Assembly: GCA_003599815.1 (NCBI GenBank)
Contig: QZJZ01000039.1
Coordinates: 1 to 33,116, forward strand
Reading direction: 5' to 3'
DNA from: Candidatus Auribacter fodinae
Lineage (GTDB): Bacteria; Auribacterota; Auribacteria; Auribacterales; Auribacteraceae
Length of the DNA stretch: 33,116 nucleotides
Shown: in pieces, positions 8,687 to 16,585 of the stretch
How positions within the stretch are numbered: the first letter of the stretch is position 1
Layout: each line of letters starts with the position of its first letter
Made by a program: the position numbers and the translations under genes
Notes under the pieces: model-generated
Databases searched by the model: none
What the model was told of the DNA's origin: nothing
Seen by the model: only the letters and a program-made list of their open reading frames with translations

Positions 8687-8726
8687 AGTATCCCCCTTTT
8701 ATGATACTCAATTATTCCAGCACTCC

Positions 8727-8744
8727 GGTGAAACATGATTCACC
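8727..8744 (-). promoter_or_regulatory. Perfect hairpin in the ilvB leader
   Basis: GGTGAA and TTCACC form a perfect 6-bp stem with a 6-nt loop, about 40 nt before the ilvB ATG and downstream of the predicted start of transcription. It has no following U tract, so it is not an intrinsic terminator. It could be part of a leader control structure or may be neutral. Confidence 0.3.
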
Positions 8745-8830
8745 ACATCAATGTAATATGGCAATTATGCGTATGATTTATTATACTCTGGAGTTTGGAA
8801 TTCAAATTGCAGAAAACACAATAAGGTAAT

Positions 8831-8860
8831 ACTATATCTGATCTCAGGGAATGATGTCAA
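8831..8860 (-). promoter_or_regulatory. Sigma-70 promoter of the ilvB operon
   Basis: On the minus strand a perfect TTGACA (8855-8860) is followed by an 18-nt spacer and TATAGT (8831-8836, 5 of 6 matches). Transcription would begin near 8825, giving a 5' leader of about 139 nt before ilvB. A second isolated TATAAT occurs at 8780-8785, but its only -35 candidate (TTGAAT) is 14 nt away, which is too close. I see no T-box antiterminator and no leader peptide rich in Ile, Leu or Val codons in the leader. Confidence 0.65.
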
Positions 8861-8962
8861 ACCATTTCTCTACGCATAGTTCAACTCCAGCGCTGACGCT
8901 ATTTGAGCCCCCATGCACGCAGAGAGTCTGTATTCGTATTGAATCGACAGCTATAAACCAGC

Positions 8963-11614
8963 TTAGTTCTGAATTATTTCCATCGCCTGATCTATATCAG
9001 GAAGAATGGTAAACAATTTGGTCAGTTTGGTGATCTCGAATATCTTGAGAATTACCGGATCAAGTGAACAGAGGCACAATACGCCATCCTGTGCGACGGC
9101 TTTTTTATGAATGGATACCAGCTTGCTTAACACACTGCTGGACAAATACTGAACATTTTTGAAGTCAATAATCAGTTTTACTTCAGGCTTATTGTCAATG
9201 AGTTCCAATATATCAAGATGAATACGTTCAATATTGCTTTCATTCAAAATTTTGTTATTTTTAAACGATACTTTAATAATACCGTTTACTTCCTCAACCA
9301 TGCAATTCGGGTTGCTGATTATCATTTTAGTTTCCTCCGTGACAGGACTCGTTATATTGTAATTTTTTTGAATTAACACACCTCTGCCTGACCTGAAATA
9401 GATCACATCATCCATCAGTTCTTTCATGAGAAATACACCGCGCCCATTTTCGTTAAACCATGGAGCGGGTTCCTGAATGTTTCTTAACCGTGACGGGTCG
9501 AATCCATCGCCTTCATCAAAAACAACAAATGTCAGGGTATTTTCTTTCTGGTACAGAGAGAAAGTTACCTTTTTCGACGGGTCAAGTTTATTCCCATGCA
9601 GTACACAATTGGTTAAGGCTTCATCAAGGCACAATCGTAAGCCGAAAGATGATTCTTCATCTATCGCCACCATATTTTGTGTTACTGCGATAATATCGTC
9701 CAAAAGATGCTCTTTTTCATGCAGATCAGTTTTAATTACTCTATGGTAAACTTCCACTCCGTCAATATCCGGTTCATCTTCAATGAATTTCACCAAATAC
9801 TCCTTTGTTTCCGTACTGAAATTACAGGATTGTTTTTCTTCAGGCACGTCATTCTTTTTACGTTCTTTTTTGACTTTGCTCATTTTAAGAACAACCAAAG
9901 TCCAATCATCCTGCTGTTGTGCATTACCGGTAAAGGCAGTAACGTCATTGACTATTGCCGCCATGATTTTATCCACCGGCAATTTTGAGTATTTTTTCAG
10001 GCATTGTTTGATACGGTCCAGTCCAAACATTTCCTCGCCTGAGTTCATCGCTTCTTTTATTCCATCAGTGTAGAGGAAAAGAATATCGTTTTCCTGAAGC
10101 TGTGCATACCGATCCTCAAATTTCGCATTTTCCACCAGTCCAAGAGGCAATCCGGTTGACTCCAGTTCAATTATCATATCCTCTCCCGGGCGATAAATCA
10201 GACCAATCTCGTGGCCAGCGCTGATATAATGAATTTTTTTCATTTCGTAATCAAGCGTCATAAGAAAAAGCGTCATAAACTGGTTGTTCTTTTCCATATC
10301 GAGAATCATAAGATTGTTGATAATGCCTATGGCCTGGCTGATATCCGCGATATTGTTCGCAAAAGCGCGGATATGCGCGCGGGCGCTTGCCATTACCAAT
10401 GCGGATCCAATGCCATGCCCGGACACATCGCCCACGACAATGTGCATGAATTTTTCAGGGTTTGAAGAGAAATAGTCAAAATAATCCCCGCCCGTCTCAT
10501 CACACATAAGGTTAATGCCGTCAACCGAGAACCCATTCATTTTCGGCGCTTCAACCGGCATCAGGTCCTGTTGAATTTTTCGGGCGATATTAAGCTGTTC
10601 CTGAACTCTTTCCTGCTCCAATGCCTCTTTATACAGCATCGCGTTCTCAATGCTTATTGATAAAAGGTTGGTCATAGTTATAACAAGATCCATATCCCGT
10701 GAGGAAAATTTTTCATCGCCAAGGGGATTTACAATATTCACCACACCAAGAACACGATCGTTCGTATACAGTGGGAAAACAATCAGCGAATCCATTTTTG
10801 AACTTAATTTTGAACAATTAACACGTTTATCAGTATCAGGATGTTCTATAAGAAATGGTTGTTTCTGCTGTTTTACATATTCAACCAGCGGAACACCGGA
10901 CGAATGCGCTATGGAGCGAATGGTCTCATCGGAAAGCCCCCATTCCACACGGGTCACCAGATGATCATTTTCCTCAAGCATAATAGAACCTACCTGAGCA
11001 GATACAATGCTTAAAACCAACTCCATAATCTTCACAACCAGCGAATCAAGCTCCATATGGCTGAGAAGTTCACCTGCGCTCTTGATCGCCCAGAGTTTAG
11101 CGGCATTTTCAGACGCCTCATTGTTGGTTTGCTCATATAACTGCAAATTTATCAGTGCCGTAGAAATAATTTTGCTGATGATGTTCATCCACATGGTATC
11201 CAGCGTGCCATCGGTCTCATGGCAAGCCAATATCCCATAAATCTGATCCATGATGATAAGAGGTTCACAGCCTATAACCGCCTCGGACTGTCCATTGACT
11301 ATCACGGAACCCGCCTCTGGCTGTCCTACTGAATACTGTGGGATACCTTCGGAGAAGCACCGCTGGATTAGACTGTCATCTCCATCATGCTCTACTGCCG
11401 CATACCACGCGTCATCAAAGGCATTAGAATAGTCCAGTGAAAATGTCTTTAAACGATTGTTGTAGAGCAGTATGGAAAACCGCTTGCATTTAGCCCGTTC
11501 GCGAAGCATATCTCTCAATTTAGTGTAAAACAGTGAAAAATCATTGCAGGCATGTAGTTCCTGCGATGCCGCAAGAATACTTGCATCATACGTTTTATCA
11601 TTTATCCCAAACAT
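8963..11614 (-). CDS. Multidomain partner-switching regulator: GAF-GAF-PP2C (SpoIIE/RsbU)-HATPase (RsbW-like)-STAS
   Basis: This 883-residue cytoplasmic protein combines a whole partner-switch pathway in one chain. Residues about 15-160 and 175-325 look like two GAF sensor domains. Residues about 335-580 form a SpoIIE/RsbU PP2C phosphatase with metal residues in GGDYFD (D377), VGDVSGHG (D396) and QQDDW (D570). Residues about 600-750 form an anti-sigma-type GHKL kinase with N box DEALTNCVLHGN, G1 DEGDGFDP and G2 NGRGVF. Residues about 765-883 form a STAS domain with the phospho-site-like strand YLSSSVL (S825-S827). PP2C and kinase domains are joined by a charged linker (KKERKKND). In known systems these proteins control a sigma factor or output partner by phosphorylation. 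No sigma factor gene lies nearby. The start overlaps the HDOD gene by 13 nt, implying cotranslation. Confidence 0.9.
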   Translation of the reverse strand: MFGINDKTYDASILAASQELHACNDFSLFYTKLRDMLRERAKCKRFSILLYNNRLKTFSLDYSNAFDDAWYAAVEHDGDDSLIQRCFSEGIPQYSVGQPEAGSVIVNGQSEAVIGCEPLIIMDQIYGILACHETDGTLDTMWMNIISKIISTALINLQLYEQTNNEASENAAKLWAIKSAGELLSHMELDSLVVKIMELVLSIVSAQVGSIMLEENDHLVTRVEWGLSDETIRSIAHSSGVPLVEYVKQQKQPFLIEHPDTDKRVNCSKLSSKMDSLIVFPLYTNDRVLGVVNIVNPLGDEKFSSRDMDLVITMTNLLSISIENAMLYKEALEQERVQEQLNIARKIQQDLMPVEAPKMNGFSVDGINLMCDETGGDYFDYFSSNPEKFMHIVVGDVSGHGIGSALVMASARAHIRAFANNIADISQAIGIINNLMILDMEKNNQFMTLFLMTLDYEMKKIHYISAGHEIGLIYRPGEDMIIELESTGLPLGLVENAKFEDRYAQLQENDILFLYTDGIKEAMNSGEEMFGLDRIKQCLKKYSKLPVDKIMAAIVNDVTAFTGNAQQQDDWTLVVLKMSKVKKERKKNDVPEEKQSCNFSTETKEYLVKFIEDEPDIDGVEVYHRVIKTDLHEKEHLLDDIIAVTQNMVAIDEESSFGLRLCLDEALTNCVLHGNKLDPSKKVTFSLYQKENTLTFVVFDEGDGFDPSRLRNIQEPAPWFNENGRGVFLMKELMDDVIYFRSGRGVLIQKNYNITSPVTEETKMIISNPNCMVEEVNGIIKVSFKNNKILNESNIERIHLDILELIDNKPEVKLIIDFKNVQYLSSSVLSKLVSIHKKAVAQDGVLCLCSLDPVILKIFEITKLTKLFTILPDIDQAMEIIQN

Positions 11615-12579
11615 ACGCTTTCATCCCATTTTGCAGCGCTTTCGCTTATTTGAGTACGGAAATCCGCTATCATCTCGTCGGTTACCCCCAGCATTCCAAC
11701 CGAATCAATGCATAAATCGTTCTTTAATGGAAAATTTTCGTACATACCATAGTGCCCGTCTGAAAGCAGATAATTCACCAGATGAATGAGAGCAGTCTCC
11801 TTAGCATAAAGAGACGCGGTTTTGGGACGATGATGAAACTCTATAATCGCCGCTAATTTCTTAGAAAAATTCCATTTTTGCGCAACTTTACTCCCTATTC
11901 GAGCGTGATCGAGGCCAAAAGTAGTTTCCTCGGCTACAATGATATTGCCTTGGGACTCCACAATAGTCTTAATCATTTCTTTACAATCGGTGTTGACATA
12001 GTTCGCTAAAATAAGCTTGCCGACATCATGCAGCAACCCCGCAACAAACATCTCTTCAGCGCTCTGGATATCAAAGCCCAATTTTAATCCAATTTTCTTC
12101 GCCCACTCAGCAGACATGAATGAATGCTGCCACAACCCATTTTCTTTATAACCATAAGCAGGGCAAGAACCCTGAAACAGTTTGCTTGTTGATGCCGCCA
12201 ACACCAAATTTTTCAAGGAATTATACCCGATAATCACAATCGCCTGAGGGATTGAACTAATTTTATTCCGCAGTCCGAAAAAAGATGAGTTTACTATTTT
12301 CAAAAGCCGCGCAGTGAGCGCCTGGTCCTGACGCAAATAGGTCTCAAGATTTTTCACGCTTGATCGGTCGTCATCGATGAGCTGCATTAACTGGGTCACT
12401 ATTGTTGGTAAGGCAGGTAATGTTTCAACACGTGAAATAATTTGTTCACCAAGACGTTTTTTAACCACGACATCAGCAACATTCTGAGGTTTGCTAACCC
12501 CAGGCAACGAGCGGTCCATAGTTCTGAGGCGAGGATCAATATGTCGTAAATCTATACCCTGCTTCATAAAGAGTCCCAT
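11602..12579 (-). CDS. HDOD domain signalling protein
   Basis: This 325-residue protein has an HDOD (HD-related output) domain over about residues 45-260. It starts with the typical LPALPTIVTQLMQLIDD and LRQDQALTARLLKIVNSS blocks. Unlike many HDOD proteins it keeps HD-type residues: LWQHS (H152), LLHDVGKL (H184, D185), GLDHARIG and EFHHRP. Some metal-dependent activity is therefore conceivable, although HDOD domains are usually non-catalytic regulators. An N-terminal tail of about 40 residues has no recognised domain. ATG 12579 has AAGG directly abutting it. The in-frame ATG 12567 has GGGA 6 nt upstream and may be the true start (321 residues). The gene sits 139 nt after alr and overlaps the partner-switch regulator by 13 nt, so the two probably act in one signalling pathway. 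Confidence 0.88.
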   Translation of the reverse strand: MGLFMKQGIDLRHIDPRLRTMDRSLPGVSKPQNVADVVVKKRLGEQIISRVETLPALPTIVTQLMQLIDDDRSSVKNLETYLRQDQALTARLLKIVNSSFFGLRNKISSIPQAIVIIGYNSLKNLVLAASTSKLFQGSCPAYGYKENGLWQHSFMSAEWAKKIGLKLGFDIQSAEEMFVAGLLHDVGKLILANYVNTDCKEMIKTIVESQGNIIVAEETTFGLDHARIGSKVAQKWNFSKKLAAIIEFHHRPKTASLYAKETALIHLVNYLLSDGHYGMYENFPLKNDLCIDSVGMLGVTDEMIADFRTQISESAAKWDESVCLG

Positions 12580-12718
12580 CCTTATATATATTGCCCATTT
12601 TCTCTAATGATTATTTTCGGAGACTTGGACAAAACCCTTTATATTTTTTTACACTTATTTTTCAGGCATTAATTCACAACAATAAGGATTTATGTAGATA
12701 TTCCAAAAAAGTGGGAAA

Positions 12719-13891
12719 TCAGTAGAAATAATAACGGAGCCCGCGCCGGCCGGCATTGCAACTAAGCTCATAAGGAATTGTATTGGCACAGGCGGCTACT
12801 TCCCCACAGCTCAGTTCGTAATTACCATCCGTGCCAAACAACAAAACATCATTTCCGACAGATATATCAGAATCTGTCCCAAGATCAACCATAATATGAT
12901 CCATGGATATACGGCCAACAACAGGGTATCGTTTGCCATTGATAAGTACAGTACCCTTATTAGACAGGGCACGCATGTATCCATCAGCATAGCCTATTGG
13001 AATTGTGGCTATAAAAGTGTCGTGAGGAGTGATATAGGTACCGCCATATCCGATTGGACGACCGGCAACAACAGGCTTCACAAAAATAATTTTACTCCAC
13101 CATGACATTACCGGTTTAAGATCAAATATTTTTTTCATTTCAGCTCTCGGCATAATTCCATATGCCATAATACCAATGCGCACCATATTAAAATAGGGCA
13201 ACCCAAGGAAAAAAGTGCCGGCGGAATTCGCTAAATGATAAAAAGGAAATGTAATACCGTGTTCCTTAAAATTGTCGACTACTTGCTTGAATGCATTCCA
13301 CTGCGTGCTTGAAAATTCATAATTGCTCTCCGCCGCCGCGAAATGAGTACATAACCCCTCTATTCGTAAATGATCGTACTGCAATAATTTCTTGATAAAA
13401 TCAGGAGCGTCTCCATGCCAGCACCCAATACGCCCCATGCCTGTATCAATTTTCACATGCACCGAAAGTATTTTATTCATCTGGCGGGCACTGTTATTAA
13501 GAGCAAATGCCATTTCCTCAGTATAGATAATCGGAGTGAGGTCATTTTCAACAATGACATCAGCATCCTCAGGAAAATTCACATCGAGAATAACCAAACG
13601 CACCTGAGGGTATTGCATCCGCAACTCAAACGCTTCGCGTATGGTTGCTACGCCAAAATATCTAATTCCCTCCTGGAAAGCGGTTCCCACAATCTCTTTG
13701 TCGCCATGCCCGTACGCATTAGCTTTCACTATAAGAAGCATCTCAGTCCCAAGAGATAACGACGACCGCAAACACCGTATATTATGACGCAATGCATCCA
13801 GATCGATTGTCACCCAGTTTTTGACGCTATTCTGAACATCACTGGTTTTTGTCTCTTTAATAAGACTCTGATCTACAGATACCGTTCTCAT
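12719..13891 (-). CDS. alr: Alanine racemase
   Basis: Alr (390 residues) is the PLP enzyme that supplies D-alanine for peptidoglycan. The PLP lysine sits in LIVKANAYGHG, the second catalytic tyrosine in IGYADGYMRAL, and the C-terminal domain carries VGRISMDHIMVDLG. The protein has an N-terminal extension of about 24 residues (rich in T, S and K) before the conserved WVTIDLDALRHN strand. ATG 13891 overlaps the tsaB stop by 4 bases (ATGA), implying coupling. The gene belongs to the tsaB-alr-HDOD-regulator series on the minus strand. Confidence 0.96.
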   Translation of the reverse strand: MRTVSVDQSLIKETKTSDVQNSVKNWVTIDLDALRHNIRCLRSSLSLGTEMLLIVKANAYGHGDKEIVGTAFQEGIRYFGVATIREAFELRMQYPQVRLVILDVNFPEDADVIVENDLTPIIYTEEMAFALNNSARQMNKILSVHVKIDTGMGRIGCWHGDAPDFIKKLLQYDHLRIEGLCTHFAAAESNYEFSSTQWNAFKQVVDNFKEHGITFPFYHLANSAGTFFLGLPYFNMVRIGIMAYGIMPRAEMKKIFDLKPVMSWWSKIIFVKPVVAGRPIGYGGTYITPHDTFIATIPIGYADGYMRALSNKGTVLINGKRYPVVGRISMDHIMVDLGTDSDISVGNDVLLFGTDGNYELSCGEVAACANTIPYELSCNAGRRGLRYYFY

Positions 13892-14577
13892 AAAATGTAT
13901 TCTTTCGGTCCTTTCGTTTCCGCTTCGCTCCGTCTGATATAAATAGGATTAAGCGAATTATAATCATTACTTTCCGTTACCATTGATACACACAATGCCG
14001 CCTGTTGTGCTGTGGGATACACAGGCTCATCAAAAACATTTTTTCTAACTCCGCTTACATCGATAAAACGTTTTATATCCGGACCGCAAACAACTGCTCC
14101 AGTAATATCGGCTGACGATATAATAGACGCTGGTGTTTTAATAGCGCATTCTGTGCCAGAATTATAAAAACCATGTGAATTTCTTTGAAATTCCTGCGCG
14201 AAAAATTCGCCACGCTGCGCATATACCACAACCATAACATGATCTGGATGTCCTGGACACTTCAGAGCTATATTCATCATCGACGGGATACCGCAAGTCA
14301 CGATGGATTTATGGTTGAAACATAATCCTTTTGCCACTGCAATCCCCACTCTGATACCTGTAAATGAACCAGGCCCAACACCAACAGCAAACGAATCAAT
14401 ATGCGCAAGCGATAAATTATGTTGTTCTAAAAGATCGTTAATAGCAGGTATAATAAAGCTGGAATGCCGTAACTGCCGACCAAGCTCGATCTCTTCAATT
14501 GTTTCTTCTCCCCTAATCACTGCAACAGATCCCCTCGCAGACGTTGTCTCTAAACCGAGGATAAGTGATTTTACCAA
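13888..14577 (-). CDS. tsaB: tRNA threonylcarbamoyladenosine biosynthesis protein TsaB
   Basis: TsaB (229 residues) is the ASKHA-fold partner of TsaD in forming the t6A37 modification on ANN-decoding tRNAs. It shows the N-terminal LGLETTSARGSVAVI strand pair, the GVGPGSFTGIRVGIAVAKGL block typical of TsaB (YeaZ), and a C-terminal part ending NPIYIRR. The start is TTG at 14577, fixed by AAGGAG at 14585-14590 with a 7-nt spacer. No nearby ATG fits. tsaD, tsaE and tsaC are not in the window. It overlaps alr by 4 bases and leads this transcription unit. Confidence 0.94.
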   Translation of the reverse strand: MVKSLILGLETTSARGSVAVIRGEETIEEIELGRQLRHSSFIIPAINDLLEQHNLSLAHIDSFAVGVGPGSFTGIRVGIAVAKGLCFNHKSIVTCGIPSMMNIALKCPGHPDHVMVVVYAQRGEFFAQEFQRNSHGFYNSGTECAIKTPASIISSADITGAVVCGPDIKRFIDVSGVRKNVFDEPVYPTAQQAALCVSMVTESNDYNSLNPIYIRRSEAETKGPKEYIL

Positions 14578-14584
14578 AAGAATA

Positions 14585-14590
14585 CTCCTT
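14585..14590 (-). promoter_or_regulatory. Ribosome binding site deciding the TTG start of tsaB
   Basis: AAGGAG on the minus strand lies 7 nt upstream of TTG 14577 and is the reason for accepting a TTG start codon. Confidence 0.65.
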
Positions 14591-14610
14591 TTTATAAAAT
14601 TTTCAATTAC

Positions 14611-14650
14611 TTTGATTCAATTTTTGTTAAATATTTCAATAAGAATCAAA
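14611..14650. repeat. Inverted repeat upstream of tsaB
   Basis: Perfect 8-base arms TTTGATTC (14611-14618) and GAATCAAA (14643-14650) are separated by 24 A/T-rich bases. The element lies between the end of the transglutaminase-like gene and tsaB, just downstream of an isolated TATAAT on the minus strand (14656-14661). It lacks a U tract in either direction, so an operator is as likely as a terminator. In such A/T-rich DNA a chance origin cannot be excluded. Confidence 0.4.
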
Positions 14651-14656
14651 AAATCA

Positions 14657-15463
14657 TTATACCCATTTTAATATTACAAAACCACTAAATATACAGAAAA
14701 TCGGAATAACCCAGATCATCACATATGATATTTTCTCAAACTGATATTTTGTCGGGCCAAAATCATACCCGTTCATATATACATCGGGTTTAGACAGATA
14801 TATTTTTTTCAAAACATCGATTTCAGATTCGGAATATCCTTTTTGCCGATATGCAGCCGCCATTTGGTATTCATGCGCGATCATATCATCCAGATCAAAC
14901 GGCATAACAACCCCAAAATCAGGGTCAAAAACCCACCAGAGCCCGTCATCGACTTCAACCTCATTGATAACATGACCGTCAAATGCGATGATGTTTGTAT
15001 CTATACCGGCGTTCTCCAATAACCCCGATAAAATCACTGCCGCATCGCCACATACGCCGATACCCCGCTCAATGCTCTTTTTGTAATTAGAGAAATGATA
15101 TCGTTTGAACTCATCCGTAATCGGCACAAAACTCATTGCGTATAGTATATAATTTTCCCAGAGAGGAATACGGAGATAGTATTTCTTTTCATCAGCGGTT
15201 TCCCAGATTACATGGGATATTCCTTTCTGTACCAGTTCATTTATACGCACAGAATACTCCTGATCGGATTCGCCGTCAGATCTTTTCATTTCGTGACGAA
15301 AAGCATCAAGGTCAATTGTTATATCGTCTGGGAAACGAGTATTTGTTTCAGTATATAAGGCCTTATTACGCAGAGATCTCACTAAACCTATCGAATTAAT
15401 GACTAAAAGAACAACTCCCAACAAGCAAAGGCAATATCCACCTGTCCGCAAAAATTTTTTCAT
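14657..15463 (-). CDS. Membrane-anchored transglutaminase-like cysteine protein
   Basis: This 268-residue protein has an N-terminal signal anchor (MKKFLRTGG, then hydrophobic to about residue 27), an extracytoplasmic domain, and a C-terminal membrane helix (about 245-266). The middle carries a transglutaminase-like Cys-His-Asp triad: GIGVCGDAAVILSGLL (C138), FDGHVINEV (H164) and WWVFDPDFG (D180). In this superfamily such domains act as proteases, peptidoglycan or protein crosslinking enzymes, or binding modules, and the substrate cannot be read from the sequence. The frame can be extended to ATG 15532, but that overlaps the upstream glycosyltransferase by 44 nt and adds a hydrophilic segment before the signal anchor. 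ATG 15463 or 15481 is more plausible. It lies directly downstream of the glycosyltransferase, suggesting a shared envelope role. Confidence 0.75.
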   Translation of the reverse strand: MKKFLRTGGYCLCLLGVVLLVINSIGLVRSLRNKALYTETNTRFPDDITIDLDAFRHEMKRSDGESDQEYSVRINELVQKGISHVIWETADEKKYYLRIPLWENYILYAMSFVPITDEFKRYHFSNYKKSIERGIGVCGDAAVILSGLLENAGIDTNIIAFDGHVINEVEVDDGLWWVFDPDFGVVMPFDLDDMIAHEYQMAAAYRQKGYSESEIDVLKKIYLSKPDVYMNGYDFGPTKYQFEKISYVMIWVIPIFCIFSGFVILKWV

Positions 15464-15488
15464 TTGAATTTTCCCATGCATTAATGTT

Positions 15489-16463
15489 TCATGATGAAGA
15501 TTCAGCCAGCTCAAGTAAACATTTCTCTTCATCAGGAATACGTGTGTTACGATAGCGAAGAATACTTTTGGGAATTAAAAGAAGCACAAGAAACAATTTA
15601 TATGATGGCTTAAAACAATAATCCTCATTCAATGAACTCACGATGTAGTGGAATGCTTCTTTAAACCGATTGCGCCGGTAACAGATGTACCCTATCTCAT
15701 AATACAGGGTGGCCCGCCTTCGTTTAAAGTGTTTTTTTCCACTTTCATATGCGTCAGGGTATTCCTCAGAAATTTTTCCTATGGCTTCAAGACAAATTTT
15801 ACGATGATCAACTTTTTTACTGCTGATACTGTCACTCCGTATCCTATAACAGGCAAGCGGCTGATCAATATATCCGCCTTTGGAACAAAGAGCAAGTTTC
15901 AGCCAGAAATGATGGTCTTCAGCGCTCATAATAATGCGGTCCTCACAAAAATAGCCGACTTTCTCAATACAGTCACGTTTCACGAAAGATGTGGGCAACG
16001 AAATAAAGTTTTCTTCAAGCAAGTCATAGAAGATATAGCCGGAGCGGGGCTTTTTGAACTGCATCATGCGTTTGCCATTATGCCCGTTTTCGTCCATGGC
16101 AATCACATCTGAAAAAACAAAATCGTATTCAGAATTTCGTTGTATAAAATCTATCTGAACTTGTAATTTTTGCGGAAGCCATACATCATCCGCATCAAGG
16201 AATGCGATATACTTGCCGCGGGCATGTCGGATCCCATTGTTGCGAGCGGCGCCGACTCCGCTGTTTTCCTGATACATATAACGAATTTTATCAGGACGCT
16301 GACGAATAACGCTCTGAATAATCTGCTGGGTATTATCGGTTGATCCGTCATCAATAACGAGTATTTCAAAATCCTTATAAGTCTGATTAAGGACACTTTG
16401 CAGGGTCTGTAAAAGATACTTCCCTGAATTATAAGTAGGAATAACTACCGATACCGCTGGCAT
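15489..16463 (-). CDS. Family 2 glycosyltransferase
   Basis: This 324-residue GT-A fold glycosyltransferase has the N-terminal SVVIPTYNSGKYLLQTLQSV, the nucleotide-binding ILVIDDGSTDNT, GVGAARNNGIRHARGKYIAF, and the metal-binding FLDADDVW (DxD). A later AEDHHFWLKL matches the usual 'ED.D...R' catalytic base region. There is no transmembrane segment beyond a weakly hydrophobic C-terminal stretch, so it probably acts at the cytoplasmic face in polysaccharide or glycoconjugate assembly. Its sugar donor is not predictable. AGGAG lies 6 nt before ATG 16463. It appears to start a two-gene unit with the transglutaminase-like gene. Confidence 0.9.
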   Translation of the reverse strand: MPAVSVVIPTYNSGKYLLQTLQSVLNQTYKDFEILVIDDGSTDNTQQIIQSVIRQRPDKIRYMYQENSGVGAARNNGIRHARGKYIAFLDADDVWLPQKLQVQIDFIQRNSEYDFVFSDVIAMDENGHNGKRMMQFKKPRSGYIFYDLLEENFISLPTSFVKRDCIEKVGYFCEDRIIMSAEDHHFWLKLALCSKGGYIDQPLACYRIRSDSISSKKVDHRKICLEAIGKISEEYPDAYESGKKHFKRRRATLYYEIGYICYRRNRFKEAFHYIVSSLNEDYCFKPSYKLFLVLLLIPKSILRYRNTRIPDEEKCLLELAESSS

Positions 16464-16522
16464 TTAAGTCTCCTTTTCACCCAGCACGACAATCATAGAC
16501 AAATACAACTCTACATAATATT

Positions 16523-16551
16523 ATAATATATTAAAAATCGTCATATTGCAA
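16523..16551 (-). promoter_or_regulatory. Candidate sigma-70 promoter of the glycosyltransferase gene
   Basis: On the minus strand TTGCAA (16546-16551) is followed by 17 nt and TATTAT (16523-16528, 5 of 6). An overlapping TATAAT lies slightly further downstream. The leader would be about 55 nt. Confidence 0.4.
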
Positions 16552-16585
16552 GTATTTTGAAGTTAAAACAAGATGCGCTGTTGTC

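Noticed and set aside
8687-8725. A 19-codon frame in the ilvB leader that starts near the hairpin and overlaps the ilvB ATG, considered as a leader peptide for attenuation.
   Set aside because: It has only three isoleucines and one leucine, no run of branched-chain codons and no terminator/antiterminator pair, so it does not look like an ilv leader peptide.
8780-8805. Second ilvB promoter using the isolated TATAAT at 8780-8785.
   Set aside because: The only -35 candidate TTGAAT is 14 nt away, too close. The TTGACA-N18-TATAGT promoter upstream is much better.
9460-11789. Many plus-strand open frames across the partner-switch and HDOD genes.
   Set aside because: They are shadows of the minus-strand coding region, without ribosome sites or recognisable domains.
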